In this document: one piece after another, positions 36,898-49,796 of the stretch
Position numbering within the stretch: the stretch's first letter is position 1
Layout of the letters: each line of letters begins with the position of its first letter
Assembly: GCA_947179485.1 (NCBI GenBank)
Contig: OX359245.1
Span: forward strand, 54,423,067-54,487,066
DNA length: 64,000 nt
Reading direction: 5' to 3'
Source of the DNA: Allacma fusca
Lineage: Eukaryota; Arthropoda; Collembola; Symphypleona; Sminthuridae
Program-made: the position numbers and the translations under genes
The notes under the pieces: model-generated
The model's input: only the letters and a program-made list of their open reading frames with translations
The model's database searches: none
What the model was told of the DNA's origin: nothing

Positions 36898-38922
36898 GTG
36901 GGGGGTAAGAGTTCAAGACAAGACGATGGGAGAGTACATCCCATGACTAACTGATGATAAGCTGAGAAACCGGAGCAAAGGTACCGTATCCAGTTCCAGG
37001 GGTAAATTGACTCGCTTTGACATGAGTTTTTAGTGAAGTAGAGATATAGCATTACATGCATTGCTAAAAAGTGGTGCTTTAATATTTAATAATCATTTAT
37101 ATAGATGTCCATAACACATTATTCTATCATATATGATATAAATAATACACTAGGCACTAGAAAATAGTATACTGAGTCAATGTATGGCTACTTCTGTTGA
37201 AAAGCAATGTCAATAATATCTTTATACATATATAGCAGTACATTCAACAACTATCTCTCTCTTCAATCGTTCCACTTCCCGACGTCATTGGAACTGGTCT
37301 TTGACGTCAATCTTTAAGGATGGTAGTTGAGTACAATAAGTGCTACGCTACTTCTGCTGCTGTAGCGGCATACACGGTTACACAATGCGTATCTTTAACA
37401 GAAAAACTCGTATAGAGAGTGGAGATTGGGGAAAACGGCTCTGTAGGTCCAACAGTGCGGACTACATTGTCGCTTTCAGTTGAGTCCTGGCGTAATGAAT
37501 TGGGAAAGATCGGAGAACGGGCTGAATTGAGTAGAGTATTTTCGATCCAGAACTGAAACTGTCCAATCAATATTTCTTACATGCTGAATGAATGCAATTT
37601 CTTGCAATTACTATTTGACTCGAGCAAAGATGTTATTGAACCAACTTTCATCCCATGATTGTTCAGTTAATTTCAATTAGTTGTTCAGATGTCATATGTA
37701 GATGGCATTGTAATCAAGAGATTTGGGAAAGAGAAATAATTTGCATGCCAACTAGAAAATTTTGCAAAGAAATTAAAATAAATGTGAATATGAATGACGT
37801 AGTTTGGTCAACATATTTAATTATAACACGTTACTTTCTCTTCGTTTTTTAGTTCTAAAGTTTCAGCTCATTAGGAAAATCTTTTTGGTTTATTTTGTCA
37901 TAAATGACAAATCCCCATGTGAGAAAACCCAAAATTTTCAGTTTTCAACCTGAATTGGAACATTGAAACTAGAAAATTAAACTCGTGAATCTGGAGTCAT
38001 GAAGGTGTATATATTTGTCACTTCCGTTCAAACAAGCTATCAGCCTTTGGACAAAATAGAGGTGAAGTGTTTTAAATAATTCTGTATTGACGCTATATTT
38101 TGGTGGGAATTGTTCCGGGCTGTTTATAAATGTAAGTACTTTCAAGGATTAAGTAAATCCTATTGAATAGATATCTCTAAATTTTGAACAGATGTTCTTT
38201 AACTAAAACGAACAGACGATTATCATATCTTTACTTCATTACAAGCTCACAAATATGCATTTAGAAACAACTACATCAATGGGATAGATTTTGGCAGAAA
38301 TTAGTGCAGCATCGCACTAATGAGTTGAATTTTGAGGATAATTTGCTCCACCAATGAGTGCATCTTTGCATTGAGAAAATAATTGTGAGAAATCCTACCT
38401 TCACGTTACTTCCACGTGTGGAAGTCTGAACTTGGAAAATATCCTCAACGTCAGACAAATGAAAAACTCTCATGCAAAAAAAGCTTACATAAGCTAAAGC
38501 GTTCTAAATTGTTACATTTGTGAAAATGTACAGGGATTTATATTTTGAAGATAATTCCATTGAACAACTACATAATGGAACACGGTAAATGGTCCATAAG
38601 ACCGTTTGAGCTAGCCGAAAACCTGCCACAAGTTACTCTAACAGACGTTCATGAACATTATACAATCATCGAATTTGCCAAAGGAAAATACAAGTCTGCT
38701 TGCCTTTATGGTAACTGGTACTAAACAAACCGACAGGGGCTTTAAGCAGTAATTGTAAAGATTAAAAATCATAAATCATCTTCAAATTATTGGTTTTGGC
38801 CCATCCAAATGTGACATGAAGTAAAATCTACTGTCTATTAGCTGGGCCGAGTGCTATATATATGTATGCTTCGGCTATTTCTATTACAATTCCACTGGCA
38901 GAAAAACATCATCAGCCCCAAC

Positions 38923-40303
38923 TAGATATGTTCATACCGTTATTGTTTACAATACCGTAATTACCGTTACCGTAAAGTGGAAAAACGCCGGTAATATTTT
39001 TAAGGTACGGTCTCGTAAATTATTCCGATTATGGGAAAAACATGAATATAAGTCGATTTTTATGGTATGTGTGTAAAGATAATAAGTAAAAAATCCAACC
39101 TAATTATTCAACAATCAGTTTAGCGTCTTTTATGGCAATTAATGTGAGAGTATTAAATGTTCAGAAATTCCTTATATAACAAGGTAATTTGAAAAAAAAT
39201 CGAATTTGCTTTTTTTCATTCGTATGAAAAAAAATATGAAAATCTTAAAATATAGAAAACGATACTGAATTCTTCAGTCTGTCTATCTTCTAGTAATTTT
39301 TCATATACTAAATCTTTACCGAATTCGGCCATACTTATATTAATTTAGGAAGTGCCCTCCCACCTCTTTCACATAACAGGCAAAGTGCCATCAAACCGTC
39401 AGACCGTCTCAAAAAATGACTTCAAACACTCGAATTATCAGACGCACGACTTGATTGAGATTTGGAATAGTCAGTTCGATTAAAAGTTTTATCAATATTG
39501 TCACTACAGTCTTTATTGTCCAACGAATTCCCTTCATTTGACTTTTGTTAATGAAAATTCGATTATGCATAAATTCACAGATGCTAATTGTAACACAATT
39601 GCCACTGTTGCATTGCCATTGTTATGGCATGAGTAAGATAGCGATCAAATCCACAGAACCAGCAATGACGTGTCCGGGTATGTACGTACGTTCGTACACT
39701 TATTAAATTGTAGTATGTATTCATTCAGAACGTACTATTTTCATCAACAAAGATATCAAGAGACTTGAATTAGGATTTAATATTGTAGCTTGAGCTCTGG
39801 ACATGGTTTGTAGAGGGCAACACCACAATTTTTTGAGCCTTCCATATACAATTCTTCAGGGGTCGGATTTTTGTAAATCTCCCTGGAAGATCATTTCTGA
39901 ATTTCCCTGCTGACTATTTTTTCCCAGCTGGTAGGTCCTCAACGATTTCAAAAATCCCTGCTGAAAAAAATGTCAACGATTTTCAAAATCCCTGTTGGCA
40001 AAAAAAATCCCTTACAAGAAAGGTCAACGATTTCAAAAATCCCTGTTTGTAAAAAAATCCTTCCCTTTGAGATTTTCCCTGCCAGAAATATTTTTTCCCT
40101 GGGAAGAATCTTGCCGTCTTCCTACAAAAATTCGACCCCTGCAATTCTTCTTGTTTCTTCAATTCCATGAGCTAGACTGGCGATATCTTATGGAGTTACG
40201 AAATCGCTTCAAAATACAGAGAATTATCGTAGCTAGACCGTATCTAAATTTTTTACGGTAATTACGGTATTACATTACTACAATACCATAGTTGACATGT
40301 CTA
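38923..40303. mobile_element. hAT-like element, ACCGTAATTACCG family, unit C
   Basis: Orthologue of 7,795-9,178, flanked by GCCCCAAC (38,915-38,922 and 40,304-40,311). It contains the nested MITE at 39,857-40,141. Confidence 0.8.
39857..40141. mobile_element. Short hAT-like MITE, CAGGGATTTT family, unit C
   Basis: Orthologue of 8,731-9,016, with CAATTCTT on both sides and ends CAGGGGTCGGATT and ATTCGACCCCTG. Confidence 0.88.
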
Positions 40304-40615
40304 GCCCCAACACTTCCTCATTCTTTCACCACAATTTATGTATGTCCAATCAAAATGATTCATCCATAACAAAATTTCCCTTATGACGACACAAAATCAA
40401 ATGCTGAAGAGACCATGTTTCACCCACTTTACTCGTGTTTAACAATCCCTGAGAACAAGCTTTTTGGAACCACATGCGGCTTTGAACACAAACCTCGACA
40501 AGTCGGCTAATCAGTATCTGCACTTCGGCGATGTCGGTAAATGCTGCAATTTTCCCAGTCATTAAAAAGTTGGGGAGATTAACATAACATACGTATCAAA
40601 AGCAATTAATACTGC

Positions 40616-40628
40616 TCTATATATATAG
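40616..40628 (+). promoter_or_regulatory. TATA box of the intact FAR gene
   Basis: CTATATATATAG, followed at the usual distance (about 30 bp) by CACAGTCAAC, a plausible initiator. The coding ATG is at 40,748, giving a leader of roughly 100 bases. The TATA and initiator context are conserved in units A and B. Confidence 0.6.
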
Positions 40629-40747
40629 ACAGATGAATCCAAAGCTCACAGTCAACTTTCTATCTTAGTTGTTGTCACAGTAGAATCAATACAGACAAGT
40701 ATATTTTCATTCAAGTCATTGGAACGCTTGAATATAACGCTTGGATA

Positions 40748-43700
40748 ATGGAAACAATTAATACAACAATTTCGACCATACCAAATTTCTTCGCGAATAA
40801 ATCCGTCTTCTTGACAGGGGCCACAGGCTTTTGCGGGAAAGCCATTCTCGAAAAATTAATTCGGGGATGTCCAGAGATCACAAAGGTGTACGTCCTGGTT
40901 CGTAGTCACAAGGACCAATCTGGAAATGACCGAATCAACGAGATTTTGAAAACAACGGTACTATTTTAAACTAACCTATTTTCTGTGTATCCCTTTTCTG
41001 ACAATAAGTTCTATCTGTACCGTATTTCATACATATTATAGAGGGTGTGGGGTGGGGGTAAAATTTGTCTTAAATTTGCTTCATTTTAAAATTGACTCTA
41101 CGCGTTTGCCATCATATGAGTTGCATTTCTCATTATCTGAGCTCTCCTGGCAAAATATTTTATTTTTATTTTCCGTCATATAGCTATTTGATAGGGTGCG
41201 GGTGGAATGTCCGGAGTCCCTGGAGAAAGTCGTGCCAATTAATGGAGACGTGTCCTATGACGAGCTGGGACTCACTACGGAAGATGCAGCAATGTTAAGG
41301 GAAGATGTCTCCGTCGTGATTCATTCAGCAGCAATCGTTCATTTTGGAATTGGGCTACAAACTGTGCTAAAAGTCAACGTTGGGGGCACTAAAAATATGT
41401 TGGATTGGGCCAAGCAGCTTAAGCATCTGAAGGTTAGTGCAATGAGATATCCAGTGATTTAGTATGTGTAGAATTTATGTTCACTGGAGAGTGGGGATCT
41501 AGTTATATGCTTACACAATGGTTTATTAAGGAGTCAGTGTAAGGGAACACAAGGGAGCCAGTCCTACGGTGCCAGGGAACAAAAATGTTTACCTAGTCTA
41601 AAATCTCCAGCTGGACCTACATACTTGACAATCGCAAGTTGCTAATTGAACTAGGGAGTTTGGTCCGATTGCAGCTATTTGCAGTTTTTGGTGCAAGTTG
41701 CATCTCTGTTCATTTTGGTTGCAATTACAAGATAATTTAATACTTGCAATTACCTGTTTAGTACAAAGGACAATGCAAGAGACTACTCCAAGTACAAGTA
41801 TACACTATCAGTATATGAACTTGAACGGCAAAAATTAATAGAATTTCCTACTCGCATGCAAATTACGTGGTAGATATTTGTAAATTTCTAATATTTTGTA
41901 TTTTAAAATTATGAACCCGTGGTCCTGGTCAACTAATTTGTCACCTATATGTTGGATTTGTTTTTCAAATACAATGTTTTGCATCCCTGCTACTGCCAAA
42001 ATTTTTATATAAAGGGGTAACAGGGGAACTTGTAAATTGCTGAGGGAAATGGCCACGTCTTAATGAGTCTCAGATGATACCTAAGAAACAATGTAATTAT
42101 AATCAGTGTTTTCGTTTTACGGTGTTTGCTGCTGAAATAATTATTTCCTCCACACAGAGATTTCAATATGAACTTCCTCGTGTGGCAGAGAGTTCAACAA
42201 TTCAGTTATTGCAACAGTCATGTCAGGGACCAGGATGACAAAGTTTTTATTTAGTTTTTCAGCAATATTGTTGCATCATTTCCAGAATTCTCAAATTATA
42301 TAATTACCTCCAGAATAAGGTTACAACCAAATAAACTGCCCTATATTTGTAAAACAACCGAGATTTGAGTAAATATTTTGAAACCTTTTAAAACGCATCA
42401 GGGCTGGAGCATTCGAAAAATGCGGATACAATTCTGAATAAAATTAATCCTAACGGATTCCAATCCCAATTCAAATGTATTTTTTTCATAAAATGGAAAT
42501 TATAATTCAATTTATTTAAATAACTTCTATGAATTCCAATGTATTTTAAATACTTTAGTTATTAAATATTAATACCCGGAGGTACTAGAGCCCCGAAATA
42601 TATCGTAATTTTAAAACTAAAAAGCCAGAAAGTGTCTAAATTCGGTAATTATGAATGCAAAGAAGCCTATATGACATGTCGATTCACCTTGTTTTTCAGG
42701 GATACCCTACTAGTCAAAAAACGTGAGCTGCATGCCCTTTCTCCTGAAATAGACCCCTTTCCCAAATCAGAAAATTACTGGCAAATGAATTAATTTTATA
42801 TAGATTGCAGCGAATTCATTTCCGTAAAAAAATAAGTGTCGTTGCTTTGCGTCCTTTCGTGGAGTCAAACGTAATCCCAAATTTTGTATTCCATTGAGTA
42901 GTTTAAAAAAATATGTACTGGCTGAGAAAGAACTCCTTTGTTTTTTGAATTTACGAGACACACTTCAATATTTTACGGATTTTTCGGATATCCAAGCATT
43001 GGATACAATATTCAAATATATCTTGAATACTAATTCAAATACAGGTATTTTTTTCGATTCAATACGGATTTAAATACTTGAAAAAATATATTTAAGAATA
43101 CCAAATTCCTAAAAAAATACCAAATTCCTAAAAAAATACCAAATTCCTAAAAAAATACCAAATTCCAAAAAATAGGAATGAAATACCGATTTCAATTCTG
43201 ATTCCGATTCGAATGACCAGCCATGAAACGCATAAAACTTGACGTTTTCCTAAAGCTCCTGATTTTGCTCCGCTTCCTTGACTGCCGTATCCAGATTTTA
43301 TCAGCTAGATGAGTAAATTATTTTTTAACATCTTGAAAAGAAATTGGGGGAATTGCATATTTTTTGTCGTCCCCGTTCGAATGGGCGGAGGAGAGACAGC
43401 ATATATGAAACATGTTATACGTACATACAGTAAAAATGTATATGCGTGGATAGAAATAATTTTGTATGTCTTGTGGAAATTGTTGGTATATACTTTGGAT
43501 GATTTCTACAAATCACGGTGTCCCAGTATGTAGGCTGAAAAACCTGTGACAGTTTTTACAAAGTATTCCTTTTTCTGAACGGTTGAAAAGGTTTGTTTGT
43601 TAATAAATTCGTTGGAAACCGGGCGCATTCTTTTTATTATTGCCATCACATATGAGCAATGAGCACCCTAAACGTCGATGTAACCCGTGCTTAGACATTC

Positions 43701-45752
43701 AACATTCTTTTTCCTGTTTTCACCAATCCCCATAATTTTCAGGTGGGAATACAGAGAATGAATAAAATCTAATTACTATAATTTTATTCCAGGCATTCGT
43801 GCACATTTCAACTGCGTTTTCAAACAGCGGACGATTGAAAATTGACGAAAAAGTGTATCCGAATGTGGTCAGCCCGCAAGCCGCTCTGCAGCTTTGTTCA
43901 CTCCTACCAGCTGACTTACTAAACTCCATGGACTCACAGTACTGCATTTAATGCTTCATTTTTAGCGCCGAAATGAAAATAATATTATTGCCTGTCAAGT
44001 TAATTTTACGTGATTAATTTCAGATTATTCTTTTAGGTTTGTTTTCTCTGAAATTGCTTTCATTTAACACAGATTGAGGGGAGACAACTTAATGAACTAT
44101 ACTTTTTCAAAGCACCTCGCCGAGATGTTGGTGGAGGAATCCAGGTTTGACATCCCTGTTTGCATTGTACGACCATCTGTAGGTAAGAAAATCCGCAGAA
44201 AACTCAAGACAATGTTCCATGGAATTATTTTTATTACTACATTTACTCATTTGCTTGAACAGTCTATCATTTCTAAGCACATTTCAGATATAATAAGTAG
44301 TAGAGAAAAAAATGATAATATTTGAAGGTAACTAAATTCAAAAGAAATACTTAAGGAATAAATGATAAGAGTTGGAATTACCAAATATTCCTGCATTTAC
44401 TTATCCTCTTTGAGAAAGGTACATGCTAATGATAAATTTTATTTCATAGCAAAAATGATATATGCATAAAATGCTCATGTAGAAAATCAAAGTAGTTAAG
44501 TGGGATGTTTGTAATGTACGGAATGTTTTTTTGCAATACAGTTACACCAGCATTTAAGGAGCCAATCCCTGGGTGGATTGATAATTTGACCGGGTTCAAT
44601 GGCGTCATAGCTGCAGTTTCCAGGGGATTGATTCATACTTCACGCTTGAATAGTCGCTCTGTGGTTGATATAATTCCAGTGGACCACGTCGTCAACCTGA
44701 CACTTGCCGCAGCCATGTCCACTGCTGTTGTAGTCAAAACGTCAGAGGATATCATGGTGTACAACTGTTCTAGTTCGGAGCATCCATTCAAATTTCAAGA
44801 TCTATTTCAAATTCTGGTAAAGGCCAACGCTCAGAATCCTTACAAGCGCATGTATTGGTATCCATTCATGATATTCACGTGGAATGAACAAATCAAGGAA
44901 GTCCTTGATTTTATACTGCATTACATGCCATGTGTACTGGTCGATGGAGCCTTCATGGTAGTTGGATCAAAGCCAAAGTAAATCAAGGAGTGTAAATTCT
45001 GAAAAACATTGTCTCCTAAATAACAACAGTTTGAGTAAAAAAGTATGTTTTCATTTTTTTAGAATTGGAATGGTAGCGACGTACAACAAGCTAAAGAAAT
45101 TGTTCAAAGTTGTCGAAGATCTGGTAGCAAAGGATTACGAGTTAAGCACAACGAATACAAAGGCTCTTTTCAAGCAGTTAACTCCCCTCGATCAGGAGTG
45201 CTTTGACTTTGACATATCTACACTCCATCACGAGACATACAGCCTTGTAGGAATTAATGGCGTAAGGCGCTATGGTGCTTTAGAAGATGATCGAAACCTA
45301 CCAACAGCACGCCGGAATTTTAAACGGTGAGTTGCAGATATTTATAGTTTATTGCACTACAATTTGATTAATCAATAGCTTGTTCAGCTTTTATCCTGAA
45401 CAGATACATGCTAATTATAGTATATATTATCAAATCTGAAACAGAGGAATATTTGCAAGATACACAGACTATTTATCATTTTAATTGCCCGTATCGTTTT
45501 AAGTGCCCAGTGTTAACAGCCATTTCTGTATTACATGGATTCTGCGTATTGTAAAAAAACCTCTCCAGAGTTACAAATATGTACTGGTAAAGAAAACTAA
45601 GTTGCCCCCACGTTTTGAATTTAGAACAATAACTACAATTTCTGTAATAATAATTGATTATAATTTTTTTCAGGTTTGAAAGGCTACATCATGGGTTATT
45701 GGCATTTTTAATCCTGCTGGCAGGATTTGTCGTTAAAATGTTTCTTTTTTAA
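40748..45752 (+). CDS. Fatty acyl-CoA reductase, intact seven-exon gene
   Basis: Exons 40,748-40,957; 41,184-41,432; 43,793-43,938; 44,073-44,182; 44,542-44,977; 45,063-45,326; 45,674-45,752. All introns are GT-AG, the phases are consistent, and the joined length is 1,494 bases (497 residues), usual for the family. The enzyme reduces fatty acyl-CoA to primary alcohol with NADPH, probably at the ER or peroxisome membrane, feeding wax, cuticle or pheromone lipids. Visible features are the NAD(P)H-binding GATGFCG (residues 24-30), NGDVSYDELGL in exon 2, HISTAF in exon 3, the catalytic YxxxK as YTFSK (about 211-215), VRPSV, KEPIPGW and PVDHVVN in exons 4-5, a FAR C-terminal domain in exon 6 (FDFD to GVRRYGA), and a hydrophobic tail LLAFLILLAGFVVKMFLF in exon 7. 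Intron 2 carries a hAT element. I assign a family only, not a substrate. Confidence 0.9.
42399..43225. mobile_element. hAT-like element in intron 2 of the intact FAR (827 bp)
   Basis: Imperfect inverted ends CAGGGCTGGAGCATTCG and CGAATGACCAGCCATG, with exact 8-bp duplications AAACGCAT (42,391-42,398 and 43,226-43,233). The empty site is in unit A at 12,544-12,551. The right part has several copies of AAAAAATACCAAATTCCT. It has no coding capacity, and the host gene remains open because the element is intronic. Confidence 0.9.
45404..45554 (+). other. Possible alternative terminal exon in FAR intron 6
   Basis: After an acceptor-like CCTGAACAG, a frame continuous with exon 6 stays open for 49 codons and then stops. 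The same acceptor and open frame persist in copy A (from 15,651). Splicing here would give a different C-terminus (starting YMLIIVYII) without the hydrophobic tail of exon 7. The tail encoded by exon 7 is what FARs normally have, so this is a weak alternative. Confidence 0.3.
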
Positions 45753-45858
45753 GTCAAAATTTTTCTAAAAAAACAAAAACTCCACCCAAATATTGTTTGA
45801 TACTCATACGTATGTTGTATATACTCCAATTTCATGAATTGTGGTTGCTTTGCGCCTG

Positions 45859-45864
45859 AATAAA
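45859..45864 (+). promoter_or_regulatory. Polyadenylation signal of the intact FAR gene
   Basis: AATAAA in GCCTGAATAAATG, 107 bp after the stop codon, with the same context after copy A. Confidence 0.65.
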
Positions 45865-46399
45865 TGTTTTAAAATCTAATATATCAAATTTAAATGCCGT
45901 CAGTTTTTAGCTGACCAAGTTTTATACTGGTTATTAGTTTTTCAAATGTATTTACGTGTATTTAAATAGTATTCCTGAATTTCGTTTAGTAATAGATTTT
46001 TTCGTGTCATTTGTCGGGCTGTTTACGGACAATATTTCAGTAATTGGATAAGGATGCTACCTATTGCAAACGTTGCGTGTTCAACTCACTAACTTGACAG
46101 GTAACTATACCTGGGTTTTCTGCATTTCAGACATGTAACTATTTTTGGGTACTTGAAGAATTTATCCTTGGAAGGATAATCTGCTTTGCTCCTTTGTTTG
46201 TATATCTACTGTGTTTAGTGCACGTGAAAGATGAACCAGGAGGTTTCACTTTGTTTCTGCTATAAGTACGTCGTCCTTGCATATGTTAGTATCAAGGCAT
46301 TGAAGGTATTGTACAACGTAACTGAATTATAAATACGTGACACATATATTTTTGTTGCTGGCTGTGTTCAGTGTTTCAAGATTGCCGGAATTCATGAAA

Positions 46400-46930
46400 A
46401 TGTTGACGACCCACTGAGGTCCAATTGAGGCCTTTGGAATAATCAATGAACACTTAGGTCAAATTGAAGGTCTTGGGAAAATGTATGGCTCACTGTGGTC
46501 AAATTAAGGTTTTGGGGTTATTTATGGTCAACTAAATGCACGTTTAAGTAACAACACCATCATTCGTCAGTCTGATATTCTGGGACTTCCATTACTCACT
46601 AAGGTCAATCTGATGTAGTGGGGAAACTTGTGACCAACTGAGGTCATGACAATTTCTGATCAACTGAGGTCAATCTGCTGGCACTGAACTATTAATGACT
46701 TGCTGTGTTCATCTAAGTGTGTGGGTCTTCTTGTCATGCAATAAGGTCAATGTGTGGTCACGGGAATAATTATAATCCACTAAGGTCAATGTGTGGTCAT
46801 GGGAATACTTATAATCCACTAAGGTCAAAATGAGATCATGGGACTATTTTCGTGACTACCAAAGTCTAAGTGGGATGACCAAACTATTTGTGCACACCAA
46901 AGTCAAATTGAAGCTATGAGACAATTTGTT
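46400..46930. repeat. AGGTCA minisatellite at the start of unit D
   Basis: Third array. Here the repeat is clearest: two consecutive copies of AATCCACTAAGGTCAATGTG-type units with TGTGGTCA next to them (46,740-46,830). Homology to units A and C continues to about 47,190. Confidence 0.75.
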
Positions 46931-47233
46931 ACCCAACTGGATCTACATGAGTCAATGGGACGAAATTGGACTACGTATTAATGTTTGACAGCTCACTCGT
47001 CAGTATTTTATAAATTGGAGCCTATCCTAAAAGGTTTTGATTTAATTTGATCTCATCACCGTTTTATGTCATTACTGTTACACCAATACGTCTAATAGCT
47101 TCGAAGAAAACTACTTTCGACTTCTAAAAATGTTGCGAAAATTGCGAGAAGAAAGTTTCGGGATAACGTGATACTAATCAAGAAAACAAATTGCCAATGA
47201 CGGTGATTATTCCTGGATAAAATCACTACACAC
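46931..47233. repeat. Unit D fragment, left part
   Basis: Aligned with 440-690 of unit A (for example ATGTTTGACAGCTC and AAAAGGTTTTGATTTAATT), at lower identity than A against C. It ends at the hAT insertion at 47,234 and resumes at 48,946 with sequence homologous to unit B near 28,970-29,165 and unit A near 7,090-7,230. Confidence 0.7.
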
Positions 47234-48945
47234 CAGTGCTCGGACTGGGTACAGAAACCGTGTACCCGTACCCATACCCGTACCCGAATATCGGGTACTA
47301 CAAAATGATGTACCTATACCCGTACCCATACCCGAGTACCCAGGTAAATTATTTCAGTACCCGTACCCGTACCGGAAAATACAATGTAGTACCTGTACCC
47401 ACAATTTACCCGTACCCGTAATGTACCCAAAACCTGTACCCGTAACCGAGTATCTATTGTGTGTACCCGGGTATTACTCGGGTACTGGAAGTTTGACCGA
47501 TTTAAAATCCCCGACGACATTAGTCTGCGCAGCTGAAAAATTTTAAGTTGTCAATTTTTTGACCTCCATTAAAAGTGTCCGGGATTTTGGAAATTTTCCC
47601 TAGGCGTTAAAGACATCCTATTTGAATTTTTTGAAAAAATTATATAAGGCATTTTGTGATATTTTTAATAAACACTGACGAAATTCAAATCCTACTAACC
47701 CAAAATATTAACTTGCTGAATGAAATCAAATGTGTTCTTGCTAATTGGAATTGGGACGGATTCTTTAATACTAAACTCTCCATAACTTGCTTTTCAACTT
47801 GGAGAACAAGAAACAATTTTTTTCCGGCTAATCGAACTCTGTGTATAGAAAATGTTATACGGAAAAATTGAGTTGATCATAATTTTTCCAATTCAAATAT
47901 TGCGGTTTCAGGAAATAAATGTGGGAGGCAATATTGAATATTCATTTTATATTACAGCTTTATAAAACAAACATTCGTAAACTGTCTCACATTTATGAAG
48001 CCCGAGACTGAGATTTTCGAAAAATGCAGGCAAAATAGGACTAAAATGCAATCCCATGGAAGTTTTGAACGCCAAGTTCAGATGTCTGTCAAGTTCTTTT
48101 AACATCAAAATTATCAAGATTAATCAAAGGGACTGAAATATAAATATTGCGTGCAAGGAATGATATTTTTCATTCTAAAATGTTATAAATATTCACCTCA
48201 ATAAATACTCAAAGTGTCATAAATACCCAGAATTGAAAATGCTCAAATTGCCTGCATAAAATGCCTTGGCGTTTTCAAATGGACAACCCTGGGTACTTGT
48301 AACGTTAAGAAATGGATCTGCTAATAAATCTATATTTATTCCGATCTTATCTCGTAATACATCTTCAAATAATTGTAATGTTACGCTCACAATGAAGCTA
48401 ATTAAATTTTATCCCAAGAACCTCATTCTTGAAATTCTTCGTTGATGAGCTTCACTATTTAAGTCGATAAACAGATGATTTCACTGACTCTTATTTCTTT
48501 ATTAGATTCCTTGGATGAATTATTAGAAGCGTTAGGTTGCAACTACCACGTAATCATAAATGAGACGAAGCCACGTGGCTCTGTCACTAACACAAGTATC
48601 TGTATACTACGAAATAAGCAACTCCACGGTTGGTAGGTCTTATTGTTAGCCATAGTAATCCATTCCATCAACAATCCTTGAAGTACCCAAAAATACTCGG
48701 GTACAGCACCCACGGGTACAGGAATTTTACATAGTGATACCCGTACCCATTGGGTACTACCCGATTGCCACTGAGAGAGTACCCATACCCGTACCCGTAC
48801 CTGTACCCACTTTATTGCCTAAAATCAAGAGTACCCGGGTAGTACCCGCGTACTTGCAAGTACGCAACTTCTGTACCCGGGTAGTACCCATACCTGTACC
48901 CGTACCCATTTACCCGAGTATTACCCGTACCCAGTCCGAGCACTG
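47234..48945. mobile_element. Complete hAT-like element, GGGTAC family (1,712 bp)
   Basis: Perfect 19-bp inverted ends CAGTGCTCGGACTGGGTAC, with exact 8-bp duplications CTACACAC (47,226-47,233 and 48,946-48,953). Arrays of GTACCCGTACCC occupy about 300 bp at the left and 270 bp at the right. The middle has no transposase frame that I recognise. The left third matches the truncated copy at 18,900-19,543. Confidence 0.94.
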
Positions 48946-49225
48946 CTACACACATAAACGAATGTATGTTGTTGCCTGAATGACGTTTACACTTCCGTAT
49001 GCATACTGCCGCATACACCCAATCTGGGACATGAGAAATCATTGCGTAGCGACGATTATCATATCCTCACTCCTTTACAAGCTCACAATTATGCATTTTG
49101 AAACAACTACATCAATGGGATAGATTTTGGCAGAACTTAGTGCAGCATCGCACTAATGAGTTTAAGTTTGAGAATAATTTGCTCCAGCAATGAGAATGAA
49201 TTCGCATGAAGAGAATGATTGTGAG

Positions 49226-49683
49226 AAAAATTGCCGGGATGAAATTGATCCCTGATTACATTTATAAAAAATAATTAATCCCAATCCAAGTGTTGGGGAA
49301 ACTTGAATCTAATCCTTACTCCTCAATTCCAGCTCAATGATTTAATTTTAATCTATTAGTCTAATCCAATTATTTACATGGTAACGAATTAATCCCCAAT
49401 TCGAATGTCGTTACTACATTTTTCTCACGTGTTTCAACATCTACCGGTTTTGTAATGAACCTGTAGCTTGTTCACATGTCAAAACTCCAAGGCTAACATT
49501 TTCAAACAGGAATCATGTCGCCGTAGTTTGTAGAAATATAAATCGAACGAAAACTCGAGGATATTTAAATTCGTATTAGAATTCATATTTTCAGTATTGC
49601 AATAGGTATTTTAAATCGGAATTCTTCGCCTTGAATATTTTAATTCGAATTAAAAATCATATTTTTCTGATTTCCCATCCATG
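49226..49683. mobile_element. hAT-like MITE, AATCCGGGATT family, unit D
   Basis: Parallel to 19,823-20,280 throughout. The right end GATTTCCCATCCATG is complementary to the CAGGGATGGGAA left end of the other copy. The left end here is damaged and no target duplication is visible. Confidence 0.6.
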
Positions 49684-49796
49684 CTACATCTACCATTTTT
49701 TGTTTGTTCCGGTAATGTATTTCTCACCCATGAGAATATTTAAGGACCAATGTTAATAAATCTTCAATTCCATCAATTTGCATCTCAATTTTAATA

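Larger units (their letters stand above)
31175..41530. repeat. Segmental duplication, copy C
   Basis: Partner of 1-11,280. It contains the orthologous hAT elements at 33,721-35,513, 36,367-36,897, 38,923-40,303 and nested 39,857-40,141, so those predate the duplication. It lacks the 846-bp element of copy A. A short insertion near 35,805-35,835 (AAAGTAAACATCTTCATCTG) is missing from copy A but has a relative in unit B, so copy A lost it. Confidence 0.9.

Noticed and set aside
37343-37570. 75-codon minus frame in unit C
   Set aside because: The unit A counterpart (near 6,224-6,440) is interrupted by small indels, so the frame is not conserved.
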